This document shows, one piece after another, positions 45,682-55,568 of a stretch of DNA of 64,000 nt. Positions within the stretch are counted from its first letter, which is position 1. The number at the start of each line of letters is the position of its first letter. The position numbers were made by a program, and so were the translations under genes. Source of the DNA: Chelonoidis abingdonii (taxonomy: Eukaryota > Chordata > Testudines > Testudinidae); contig NC_133773.1 in NCBI RefSeq assembly GCF_003597395.2, positions 79,622,494 to 79,686,493 on the forward strand, written 5' to 3'. The notes under the pieces are model-generated. The model saw only the letters and a list, made by a program, of their open reading frames with translations, had not been told where the DNA came from and searched no databases.

Positions 45682-45804
45682 TAGGGTGACCAGATGTCCT
45701 GATTTTACAGGGACAGTCCCGATTTTTGGATCTTTTTCTTGTACAGGCTCCTATTACTCCTCACCCCATCCCAGTTTTTTCACACTTGCTGTCTGGTCAC
45801 CCTA
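45682..45804. mobile_element. Nested MITE, TAGGGTGACCAGA ends
   Basis: TAGGGTGACCAGATGTCCTG on the left and CTGTCTGGTCACCCTA on the right are inverted repeats. The interior GGGACAGTCCCGATTTTTGG is itself palindromic. It interrupts the left arm of the Penelope copy between GGTGTGTCAAG and GTATCAACATAGGG, so it is younger. Confidence 0.8.
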
Positions 45805-45849
45805 GTATCAACATAGGGAAAATTATTTTTTATACTGACCCAGCCACTC

Positions 45850-46330
45850 CCAGTCTTTATTCAGGCCCAATTTGATGGTGTCAAGTTTGCAAATTAATTC
45901 CAGTTCTGCAGTTTCTTGTTGAAGTCTGTTTTTGAAGATTTTTGTTGAAGAATGGTGACTTTTAAGTCTGTTATTGAGTGTCCAGGGAGATTGACATGTT
46001 TTCTTACTGTTTTATGAATGTTATAATTCTTGATGTCAGATTTGTGTCCATTTATTCTTTAGCGTAGAGACTGTCCGGTTTGGCCAATGTACACGGCAGA
46101 GGGCCATTGCTGACACATGATGGCATATATCACATTGGTAGATGTGCAGGTGAATGAGCCCCTGATGGTGTGGCTAATGTGGTTAGGTCCTATGATGGTG
46201 TCCCTTGAATAATTTTGCAGACAAAGTTAGCACCAGGGTTTGTTGCAGGGCTTGGTTAGTGTTTTTGTTGTGTGGTGTGTAGTTGCTGGTGAATATTTGC
46301 TTCAGGTTGGAGGGGGCTGTCCAGACACAT
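45850..46330 (-). pseudogene. Penelope-like GIY-YIG endonuclease pseudogene
   Basis: On the minus strand the frame reads VIYAIMCQQCPSAVYIGQTG (the GIY-YIG core in its Penelope form, Ile-Tyr...Val-Tyr-Ile-Gly), then RINGHKSDIKNYNIHKTVRK, HVNLPGHSITDLKVTILQQK and a degraded end. This nuclease nicks target DNA for Penelope integration. The Cys pair between the two motifs is kept. Stops precede Arg-Ile-Asn-Gly and occur near the end, so it is inactive. Confidence 0.82.
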
Positions 46331-46633
46331 CCACCTTGATAGAAATGGCCTCATTAGCACTACAAAAAGTAATTTTCCCTTTGTTGATATTCACCCCTTC
46401 TTATCAACTGTTGGTAACGGGCCACATCCACCCTAACTGAATTGGCCTCGTTAGCACTGACATCCACTTGTTAAGGTAACTCTCATCTTTTCATGTGCTG
46501 TATATTTATACCTGCTTACTGTATTTTCTACTTCATCCATCTGATGAAGTGGGTTATATCCCATTAAAACTTACCCCCAAATAAATTTGTTAGTCTCTAA
46601 GGTGCCACAAGGACTCCTTGTTTTGGTATTTGA

Positions 46634-47423
46634 GATATCTGTTGTGGGTAAATGTTGACTTCTAATGGTGGCAACCATCCTAAAACAGTTATGTTTTTTT
46701 TTCTGTCTATTGCTCTTGGATGCCTACAAATCTATCCAGTCACTAAAATGTGTATTGTATCATAGGTAAAACACAAGCTGTTATTCTTCACAACCCTGTA
46801 ATCAGAAGCCCAGGGCACTGGGATTCTAGAACTTACAAACCTAGATGAGATCCTTCTGCAACAAAAAATACTTCTTGGCGGGCTGGGGTGAACAGAAAAA
46901 CCTTGGAATCTTGCACTTCTAACATTTTCTATTATTGTTAATGCGAATATGCAAGTCATGCTGTTACTCTGCTCTACAATGTGAGTTTACTTATGAGCAG
47001 GCAGGATGATATAATATGCAAGAGTCATGTTCTCTGAAGAATATGTGAGCCTATATGCTCCTCAACCAAAGAACAGGTGCTAGGCATTACTTGGCATCCA
47101 TACTGTCCCTTTTAAGAATAAGTAATACAGACCAAGATACTTTACATTTAGCAGAGAAATAAGTCACATTGGTGTGGAATTACTGGGCAAGGTGATCCAC
47201 AATCTCCAGGCTGCCTTTTGCACCAGTCAGACATTGGAGCTGTTTCCCTAAGAGAAAGCCTCTTACTGGGTAATCCTGATCTCCGAGACAGGCTCCTCGA
47301 CAAGCTGGATGGGGCACATTGTTGAAGGGAAAGGGTTTCCCCCTTTTTAGTCAGGTAGATATTGGTTTTGTGGTTACCAGTGAGTAGGCTATTCTGAGTT
47401 GCAGGCAATGCTAGGCGAGAGAG
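46634..47423. other. No gene; unassigned
   Basis: Anonymous sequence. The minus frame at 47,148-47,408 has no recognised domain. Confidence 0.4.
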
Positions 47424-47575
47424 AATGAACAGAACAGGGAATCATCACGTGATCCATCCCCTATTGTCCATTCTTGGCTTCTGGCAAACAGAGTGTAGGG
47501 ATGTTGCCCGTTCTTGGAACCAGTCAAGAAATAACCACAAACAAAGGGTGAATTTAGAGCAGCACTGAGGGTTGA

Positions 47576-47581
47576 TTTATT
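47576..47581 (-). terminator. LTR polyadenylation signal
   Basis: AATAAA in GGACGCAATAAATCAACC, 75 bp from the 3' end of the LTR. Confidence 0.6.
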
Positions 47582-47840
47582 GCGTCCCTTATTTGTGCAG
47601 TTATATTCACACACACAACACATTCATGCTGGCAGACTGCAGGCACAGATGTTGGTTTCGATTTTGTAGATGGCTGAGGTTGGCCAGGTGACAGCTCCCC
47701 TGACATCTGCCATGGGGCGACAACAATTCCCAGCGTCCCTTCGGATCCGCAGGAGGGCTCTACTGCTTCCGGTCCGGTCCTGAGTTTAGCATGCTGTTAC
47801 ATTTTCTTGTTAGTAATCCATCTGGCTGCCTGTCTCAAAA

Positions 47841-47846
47841 TTTATA
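47841..47846 (-). promoter_or_regulatory. LTR TATA box
   Basis: TATAAA in AAGGTATAAATTTT on the minus strand, correctly placed upstream of the LTR poly(A) signal. Confidence 0.55.
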
Positions 47847-48360
47847 CCTTCACCAGGAACACCTTGGTTCCATAAAAGGCTATATTTGCTTCTTTGTTTG
47901 CAATTGGCTGTCACTCACAATATCTCACTCATTCCTTACATCAATTGATTGCATGTTCATAAGCATGAATAAACTTGACAATATAGATCAATGCAGATTT
48001 AAGCAAGCATTTAACCTTATTGAGACTTCCACTGCATGTGGCTTTGCAACAGGATAACAGGAAACTGTGCAAACTTTACTTAGAAGGGAAACTGTGCAAG
48101 CTGCACTCAAAAGAGCAAAGGGTAGTGGGGGGAACATCTGGCTACAAGGGATACCATCCCTGCCCATCTTGGGTAATAGCCATTGATGGAACTATTCTCC
48201 ATAAACGTATGTAGTTCTTTTTTGAACCCTGTTATAGTCTTGGCCTTCCCAACATCCTCTGGCAAAGAGTTAGACAGGTTGACTGTGCATTGTGTGAAGA
48301 AATACTTCCTTTTATTTGTTTTAAACCTGCTGCCTATAAATAAGGAGCCAAATTCTCATA

Positions 48361-48865
48361 TCTCTATGTGCGTTGTGCTGGTGACTTGAATTATCAGGTT
48401 AACTTTTGTGTGTGAGAGAGAGAACAAAATGACACTTATTAATTATATCATAGTATATTAAGATAGTGCTTTATTCCTAAAATATATTTTCTGTGAGGCT
48501 CTGTGATATGTAGACAAGCTTTTCTTGACACAAAGCATGGTTTAGATACCAGGACAACATAACTGCCGTGAAAAAATGCTTTCTGATGCTTTAAAGTGCG
48601 TTTACAAAAACTTATCAGGAGAGAATATTTTAAATCAACTTTCAAACTGCATCAGTGCAGTTATAGATTTGTGCTGAGATAATAGAATAGTTTGCAACCT
48701 GGGATTAATTTGGAGTCAAGTACTAATCTGAGTTTATTTTGCCCAAGGAACATCGCTAAATCAAATCTGATAACAAAGATTGCCTACACAGTTGGATCAG
48801 ACACATGAAAAATATACTAAAAATGACCATCTTAATAAATAATAACAATAATAAATTCAAATTTA
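48361..48865. other. No gene or recognised repeat
   Basis: Anonymous AT-rich sequence between CR1 and the next LTR. Confidence 0.4.
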
Positions 48866-48870
48866 AGTAC

Positions 48871-49559
48871 TGTGATGGGGTAAGGCCAGATGGCTACAGT
48901 AAAGTACTGAGAAACAGGTACGTTACCCCAGGCTAAAGAAATCCCTAGTACCCTGGTAACCAAATGGCAGTTGCTCCAGGTTAATCAAGGCACCTGGAGC
49001 CAATTAAGACCTTTCTAGAAGGCAGTAGAGATAGCTACTTTAATTAGAACACCTGCAGCCAATCAAGGTAGGCTAATCAGGGCACCTGGGTTTAAAAAGG
49101 GAGTCACCCTATCAGGAGGGAGGAGCCAGAGGAGAAGAAGGAGAAGTCGCATGATTGTGAGGAGCTGGAGCAAGAAGGCAAAGGAGCCGAGAGTGAGAGA
49201 GTGTACGTGCTGAGGATTGAGGGGGACAAAGCGTTTATAGGCACCAGGAGGAAAGACCCTGGTCGAGGGAAAAGAAGAGTTTCGGGGAGGAGCCCGTGGG
49301 AGAGTTATAGCCCGAGTGGAGCTGTTGCTCGTCTATGCAGCAGTACAGAGGCCACTATAGACAGCTGGATCCACAGGGCCCTGGGCTGAACCCGGAGAAT
49401 AGGGCGTGCCCGGGCTTCCCCCCAACCTCCCAACTCCTGATCAGACATCAGGAGAGAGCTGCCTCAGACTGTGGTTCCACAAGGAAGGAAAGATCACTAG
49501 GGAACAAATCCGCCAATAAGCGCAAAGACCCACCAAGGTGAGGGAGGACTTTGTCACCG
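48871..49559 (+). mobile_element. Probable solo LTR, 689 bp
   Basis: It begins TGTGATGGGGTAAGGCCAGA. AGTAC flanks it at 48,866-48,870 and 49,560-49,564 (next base T on both sides). The right end TTTGTCACCG is not a clean CA, which leaves the boundary open by a few bases. A TATA-like GGGTTTAAAAAGGGAG lies at about 49,088-49,103 and an AATAAG near 49,515. The purine-rich, GC-rich middle gives two overlapping short frames with no domain. Confidence 0.6.
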
Positions 49560-49685
49560 AGTACTTATAAAGAGTATGGCTTTAGACAAAGTGAAGAGAA
49601 AAGAAATCCCTTATTGTAAAGAATAACAATGTTTTGGTACATATTGTTCCCAAAGAGATTTAACAGATAGGATTTTCACTAGTGC

Positions 49686-49858
49686 AGGATTTTGAAGATT
49701 GTAGAATGTCAGGGACCTCAGGAGGTCATCTAGTCACCCCTGCTCAAATCCCAGACAAAAAAAAATGGTTTTTGGGGGGGCCCCAAGAACCCCCAAAAAA
49801 TGGGCGCCTTAGGACTGAGCTTCATGCCTCAAACCACGTGAGCTATCCTCCCCCTGTA
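49686..49858 (-). mobile_element. CR1 LINE 3' end fragment
   Basis: AGGGACCTCAGGAGGTCATC then TAGTCACCCCTGCTCAAA is the reversed CR1 terminus. CTCAAACCACGTGAGCTATC then CTCCCC matches the reversed 3' region further in. G- and C-runs between 49,775 and 49,800 look like mutation-driven homopolymers. Confidence 0.75.
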
Positions 49859-50355
49859 AAATAATTTGCAAACGAAACACTCTTAATTTCAAAAAAAAAA
49901 AAAAAAAAGAATTCTACACCTTTTAAAAACCCAAATCTTAAAATGTCTGGAATGTTGTGTTGACAAATTATGCCTGCTCCCCACTGCTGTAATGAGTACA
50001 AAGTTAATTGTCTATCTTATTTTGTTTTCTTTCTATCTTATTATGGAGTTCATTAAGTATTTTTATAATATTTCTTTGTAATATTTTCATGATCCTGATA
50101 TCCCAACTTCCACACACACAAAAGCCAGTACAAAAGCTATTACTATTTTAAGGCACTTGTCCTCAACAAAGCCCATACAAAAGCAAACAAACAAAAAACA
50201 AATGTGCAGATTCTAGTACAACCTATTTTTGAGTCATCAGGAGTAAAAAATGTTTAGAAATATTCTCAGTAGCGAAATTTGAATACTAAGGGATGGGTTT
50301 CCAAGATGTTCTGGTTCCTAACAGATGCAGATAGGATTTTAAGACATGCTGAAGC
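49859..50355. other. No gene; poly-A run
   Basis: A poly-A run lies at 49,892-49,908; otherwise anonymous. Confidence 0.4.
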
Positions 50356-50359
50356 AAGT

Positions 50360-50402
50360 AGGTACCTAATTCCCCTTGAAAGTCAATGGGAGTTAGGCAC
50401 CT
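50360..50402. repeat. Short hairpin repeat
   Basis: AGGTACCTAATTCCC (50,360-50,374) and GGGAGTTAGGCACCT (50,388-50,402) pair at 13 of 15 positions around CTTGAAAGTCAAT. Confidence 0.7.
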
Positions 50403-50669
50403 TGTGGGACTTACAGAAGTCCATGTTGGCATCTTTAGGTGCCAAAATACCTTTTTAAACCTTGCCCCAGAACATTAAAACTATTTTTTTCTAATTATTA
50501 CCAAAAGTCCCAGAAAAAAAAAAGTCTACTGTGGAATAAGAAGCTGCATGTGACATTTCAGGAAAATCAATGTCTTTTTAGAAGAAGTTAGAGAAAGAGT
50601 TGAAAATCAGGAATGGAAAATTATAATGGGAGCTAGGTCCACCTTAACTGTAAAATGGTTATTACATTC

Positions 50670-51125
50670 TGTTACAGCCAGGTCTTGGGGAGCCTAGAAG
50701 TCAGAGCCAGAGTTTGCAATTACGAGGCAAGAGTCAGGATGCTGGTAGGTCAAAAACAGAAGATCAGAACCATGAGTCAAGGACCAGAGTCAGACTGGGT
50801 CAAGATACCAGAAGGTTAGAGATAGGAGCCAAACTGGAGATCAAGAACCACATGTCAGCTGTCAAACTGGTTCAGGATACCAAGAAATCAAGGAACAGGA
50901 TAGAACCCAGTTGTTTAGACAGCTTGCTGTTCCTGCTGCTGGCTTCAGATTTAGCAGGCCAATCAGCCACTCTGGGACTCCACCTATTGGACTTCCACAG
51001 CAGAGCTTCACACTGGGGCTGGGCTTCATGGATCCAGGGCAAGCAGTTTTTAGTAGGCTGCTAGGTAGAGGGTGAGAGCATGGCTATTCCCATGGGCCTG
51101 GGCTTGAGACACAGGGGTCATGACA
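50670..51125. mobile_element. Possible LTR, 456 bp
   Basis: TGTTACAGCC...GGTCATGACA with flanks CATTC and CACTC (4 of 5 match). The body is built of repeated CAGAGCCAG/GGTCA words. Weak duplication and no clear TATA make this tentative; the 116-codon frame at 50,714-51,064 has no domain. Confidence 0.35.
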
Positions 51126-51387
51126 CACTCCCTCATTTAAATTTGGATGTTATAAGTAAAAATTTATGAATCATTGTTATAAACCTTTTCTTGAAGTGGA
51201 TCAGGAACTTGAAATTGGGCAGGGAGATTTTCCTGAGGTTTCCCTTAAATTTCTCAACATTGTACCTGCATTGTATTGCACATGTCCCTAGACTCTGTTA
51301 AACCTCTGACATCATTTTGAAGCAGCCACATAGCCATAAATCTCCATATGTGACATAGATAACATGGATCCTCCTTTTTAATGGACT

Positions 51388-51475
51388 ATAAATTTGTTAG
51401 TCTCTAAGGTGCCACAAGTACTCCTGTTCTTTTTGCAAATACAGACTAACACAGTTGCTACTCTGAAACCTGTCA
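51388..51475 (+). mobile_element. Penelope-like 3' end, truncated
   Basis: ATAAATTTGTTAGTCTCTAA, GGTGCCACAAGTACTCCTGT and CAGTTGCTACTCTGAAACCT are the 3' terminus. Flanks TTTTTAATGGACT (51,375-51,387) and TTTTTCATGAACT (51,476-51,488) match at 11 of 13 positions. Confidence 0.8.
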
Positions 51476-51488
51476 TTTTTCATGAACT

Positions 51489-53657
51489 GGACAATACGTT
51501 ATGAGGAACAGACTCTTCTATCCACATTGCCAACCTAAAGCGTTACAAAAAAATGAGTCAAGCTTCCACCGCCATATAGATTACTTTAAAATGATGAGAT
51601 AAACTTTAAAATAATAAATTTGGAGTTTTCTTTATTTTCCTCCTTGTTTCTGAGCCTTTAGTATGGTGCTTGGTTCACATTTTCAATCTTTTCTCCATGA
51701 CCAAAAGGGTTAGAAACCTACTTAAAAAAAAGTCTATGCAGAAGTTATCACATAATTGCTTGACTCAATGATTTAAGAAAAATCAACAAATTGTAATAAA
51801 ACCTTGAAAGTTGGTAACATTGCATATCTCCCATCACAAGATAAATAACAGACGCCAAATAATGATTATGACATCATAGGAAAATAGGATCGTCATATAG
51901 ATTCAAGCCAGTGATCCCCTGTCCTGTCTCTGACAGTGGCCAATACCCGTTGTGATGCCTTAAATCGCAAAGTGGGCAACTATGAAATCAGAAAGGAAGT
52001 TTGCTCAGAAAAAAAGTGTCTTCTCAACCCTATCAAAGGTTGGCTTGGGCCTTGAAGCATGAGGGTTTATATCTCTTCCAAATCTTAGCCTTGAAATTGT
52101 TTCCTTCATTGCAGATGCTCAGTATTCTAACGTCATGTGCCTCTTTGACAAGGGAGAGAGGAAGGGAATGTGGGGGGGGTTGGGGGGATGGTAGTGTCTG
52201 TATCTGTGTGTGTTCATATGTGCATACACAGGGTGCAGTTAAATCTCCATCCTACTTTTGAAATGTAAGCAGAGTGCACTTGGTCATCGTCACCTCTATT
52301 AATACATGACCTGAAATGAGTATGTATTGTGCATGTAGGGTATATGTAATTTTATCTGATCTTTAATTCCCAGAATCTTCTCTCCATTTGACAAAAATGA
52401 AAAATTCTGAATGCACAAATGTGGAAAAAAACACAAATTTTCACACCAGAAATAAAACGGAAAATCCAATTTGTGAACTAATTTTGCACCTTCACCATTT
52501 TATGGAAAATGTAATTCTGAGGACTCAAGACTCATACAAACAAATTTCAATGTTTTTGTTCAAAATTTTGCAGAAAATAAATGTCACCAATTTTAGCCAT
52601 CTCTAAGTAAAAGTTCAATGATATGAAATTGTGAAAAAAAATAATCATCTGGCAGTAATAATCATCTGGCAATAATTCACTTCTCTGTGTACATAGATCC
52701 CAATATATGTTCAATTTATGCTTAAGGATAAATATCATACAAAATGATATGCCCAAACCATGAGATTTTTTTAGAATGTAATCAATTTTTGGTGCTCATT
52801 AGCCTATTTGTTCTGTACTTATGCTTAAACTCACATGGTTAAACATACATTCCTAGAAGCTTGTCATAAATATGTTAATATTACGCCAACCTAGCTCAAA
52901 GTTGCAAAGCATACAGTTTTATGAGGCCCAGTAGACAGAATCCTTCCAATCCTCCCATAAGGATTGGGGCCCTCTATCAATAGGGGTACTGTCTGCTAGT
53001 AGGATTAGGAAGGAAGCCCTGAGGCAAGTTAACCCCCTGGCTTTTATCCAAAAGTGTTTTCTTTGTCTGTTGGTGGCTGGAATAACCACTTTAAATCAGT
53101 ATATGTATTACCCCACAGGCATGATTTCAGAAGTTAGTAACAGAGGAAGTACACTAGCACCTCCTTTCCCTAATAGAAGGTACATGCAATGCCACAACAA
53201 CACATACACAATTGCAAGTTAATAGAATTTACCCCAAAGATGTTAACCCCAATTCAATAAGGTTTAATTCCATAAGGTTAGTTCACTGTATTAAAGGATA
53301 TGACAGGATATTCTCAGTCTGTCGAGACATAAAATAATAGATTAGTTGAAACTGATTGCATTTAAAATTCTATATTATTTTATACAATTAATGAAACATA
53401 CCATGTTTTCTTTATTCCCTCTGAGTCTGCTACCTTGTCCCCTCAAATTCATCTGTGATCTATCTACCTTATCTTGTGTTGATTGTAGCCAGATAGCCAA
53501 CAGAACTTTAGATACAAATCCTGGCCCCAGCTAAATTATGGAAATTTTCACTGATCTGATTTACATCAATGTAGGTACACCAGTGTAAACCCCTTCTATA
53601 ATGCTACACAGAGTGGGGCTGACACCAATGCAAGTTAATTCAGTTCAAATTTCCTTA
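51489..53657. other. No gene; possible short CR1 tail at 51,893-51,960
   Basis: CCAGTGATCCCCTGTCCTGT then CTCTGACAGTGGCCAATACC resembles a reversed CR1 3' segment. A 17-bp period tandem lies at 52,640-52,673. G-rich run at 52,169-52,187. No coding signature. Confidence 0.4.
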
Positions 53658-53665
53658 ACATAGAG

Positions 53666-54299
53666 CAGGGGTAGGTAAACTATGGCCTGTGGGCTGAATC
53701 CAGATCCTCAAGGCTTTGGATCCGGCCCGTGGTACTGCTCCCTGTGGCCCCGCAGGCCCCACACCGCTCTCCAGAAGCAGCCGGCACCACGCCCCTGCAG
53801 CCCCTGGGCAGGGGGGCATACGGCTCTGTGCATTGCTCTTGCCTCCAGGCACCCTCCCTCCCACATCTTCCATTGGCTGGGAACAGGGTACCATGGCCAA
53901 TGGGAGCTTTGGAGGAGGTACCTGGAGGCACAGCAAGGGCAGCACACACGGAGCCCTCCGCCCCCCCCACCCTTCCTCCAGGGGCTGCAGTGCTTCCTGG
54001 AGCGGCATGGGGCTGGGGATAGGGCAGGCAGACATGGAGCCTACTCTGGCTCCGGTGCGCGCCGCTGCCATCCCGGAGCCTGAACCCTCCTGCACCCCTC
54101 CCCCCAACTCCCCTCTCTAAGCCCACTGCTGCACTCTGCACCTCTGTGCACCCCATTCCCCTGCCCAGAGCCCCCTGCTGCACCCCACACCCCTCCTGCA
54201 CCCCGCACTCCCTCCCGCACCCCAACCCCATACTCCAGCCCTGCATACAATTTCCCAACCCAGATGTGGCCCTCAGCCCAAAAAGTTTGACCACCCCTG
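53666..54299. mobile_element. hAT-type non-autonomous element, 634 bp, GC-rich
   Basis: Ends CAGGGGTAGGTAAACTATGG and AAAAAGTTTGACCACCCCTG are inverted repeats. Flanks ACATAGAG (53,658-53,665) and ATGTAGAG (54,300-54,307) match at 6 of 8 positions, the hAT duplication length. The GC-rich interior opens frames of up to 204 codons on both strands at once, which reflects composition, not a gene. Same family as 57,902-58,706, opposite orientation. Confidence 0.8.
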
Positions 54300-54307
54300 A
54301 TGTAGAG

Positions 54308-54950
54308 AGAGTATCTGTGGTCTTAGAGAAGAACCTGAGAGCAGACTAGATGCAAATCTTCATATCTTCTCCTCAGAAGCTAAAGGATCATTTACTTCCC
54401 CTACGAGTGGACTGTAGCAATTATCCTATGGTCTACAACCTATTAAAAGTGCTTGAATCAAACAAGTCAGAGGATCAAGAGAATATTTAAATAAACATAA
54501 ATCAATAGTACAAAATCATACCTAGGTCTAAGCTTCTCTTGCTTTGCCCAGTACCAAACTGAAGTTATAGAAGACATATTGCAAAGTATGATACTCACAT
54601 TTCAAGAGTTCTGTTGTTTTTGCTTTTGAAATCTCCAGTTATGTCCTGACGATTTTAATGTGGCCAACTGTCAACGTCCTCATAACCATACTAGCCATGT
54701 AAACATCCTTGATACTTGCACTTTGACACATGAGGTTTGTGCAGATAGAGTATATATGAGCATAGGGAACACTTGTCCCTTTTACTGATATAATATAATA
54801 TAACATATTAAAAAAAAAACCTCTCTGGAACTGTAGTTATTTTTTTCTAATTTTGCCTCTTGTCCACAGCTTTTAAAAGTTCCTTTCATCCTATTGCATT
54901 TACAATTACTTTTTTTTGTGTACTCACACTTTAGTCACCATAGTTTTTCT
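54308..54950. other. No gene or recognised repeat
   Basis: Anonymous AT-rich sequence. Confidence 0.4.
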
Positions 54951-54955
54951 ACATG

Positions 54956-55360
54956 TGTGACAGAGTGCTAACTGTAGCATCCTGGCCACTTAGGTAATTG
55001 TATAACAGAGAAGATTACAGGCTTAACTGAAGGCAATTAACCTGTTATGTTAACCTGTGGAAATTGTTGATACTTGGGGACAATGATTGGGCTAATGGGG
55101 TAATTAGCTCAATAAGGGAAGATATATAACTGGCAGGAACAGAAGATAATGGAGGAGCCCAGAGAGTGAGCTGGGTGTGGCAGAGAAAGATGAGTAGAAG
55201 ACACCTCCTGACACATGCCTGTACTATGTTCTGCAATGCTGGGAATCTGAAGCTTAAAGATACACTTGGGGGAAAAAAATGGACTGTGTGTATATTATCA
55301 GAGACCACCCAAATGGGCCAGGCACTACAGCACACTGGGTAGTGGAGGGAGCACCCTGTG
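54956..55360. repeat. Possible LTR-like repeat
   Basis: TGTGACAGAGTGCTAACTG at the left, GCACCCTGTGAC at the right, and GGGAAGATATATAACTGGCA with a TATA-like site near 55,125. The ends are direct, not inverted, and no clean duplication was found. Confidence 0.3.
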
Positions 55361-55568
55361 ACGTGGTAGGTTCTTTACTAGGGACTTGGTGTTTGTCATT
55401 TTTCTGTAGTGATAACCAGAAGTCCATCCTTTTCCAGACCCAACCTTAACCAGAAAGGGGTAGATTCTGTCGTATTTCATTCAGCTAGAAGTCCCATCAG
55501 CTTGAGCACAGTGGCAGAATCGTATCCAAAATGATAACCATTTTCACTAATTCCCTATTTTTCCATTG

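Larger units (their letters stand above)
45306..46623 (-). mobile_element. Penelope-like retroelement, minus strand, inverted arms
   Basis: The left end starts CAGGTTTCAGAGTGGTAGCC (reversed 3' terminus) and the right end is GTGCCACAAGGACTCCTTGT. Arms of about 300 bp pair as inverted repeats: CAAGTGGGTGTCAGTGCTAA on the left, TTAGCACTGACATCCACTTG on the right. TGGTATTTGA flanks it at 45,296-45,305 and 46,624-46,633, an exact 10-bp target duplication. It lies 1.2 kb from the copy at 43,127 in opposite orientation. A MITE is nested at 45,682-45,804. The reverse transcriptase is deleted. Confidence 0.88.
47502..48146 (-). mobile_element. Solo LTR of an endogenous retrovirus-like element
   Basis: It begins TGTTGCC and ends GGCTACA, near-perfect inverted termini with TG...CA ends. 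AGGGA lies on both sides (47,497-47,501 and 48,147-48,151), a 5-bp target duplication inside a CR1 copy. On the minus strand a TATA box (TATAAA at 47,841-47,846) precedes a polyadenylation signal (AATAAA at 47,576-47,581) by about 265 bp, so the transcription direction is minus. No internal viral genes remain, as expected after recombination between two LTRs. Confidence 0.82.
47424..48360 (-). mobile_element. CR1 LINE 3' region, interrupted by a solo LTR
   Basis: Left piece 47,424-47,501: TGAACAGAACAGGGAATCAT, CGTGATCCATCCCCTATTGT and TTGGCTTCTGGCAAACAGAG. Right piece 48,147-48,360: ATACCATCCCTGCCCATCTT, CATTGATGGAACTATTCTCC, TTTTGAACCCTGTTATAGTC and GTGAAGAAATACTTCCTTTT. In the family consensus the two pieces are continuous, so the 645 bp between them were inserted later. 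The right piece is the antisense of the ORF2 C-terminus. Confidence 0.85.

Noticed and set aside
43127..46623. A single large transposon spanning both Penelope copies
   Set aside because: Each copy has its own terminal ends and its own distinct flanking duplication, so they are separate insertions.
53655..54294. Overlapping open frames of 95-204 codons on both strands
   Set aside because: They coincide exactly with a GC-rich hAT-type element, occur in five frames at once and have low-complexity Pro/Gly/Ala-rich translations without a domain.
54956..55360. Clear solo LTR
   Set aside because: Ends are not inverted and no convincing duplication flanks it, so it is listed only as a low-confidence repeat.
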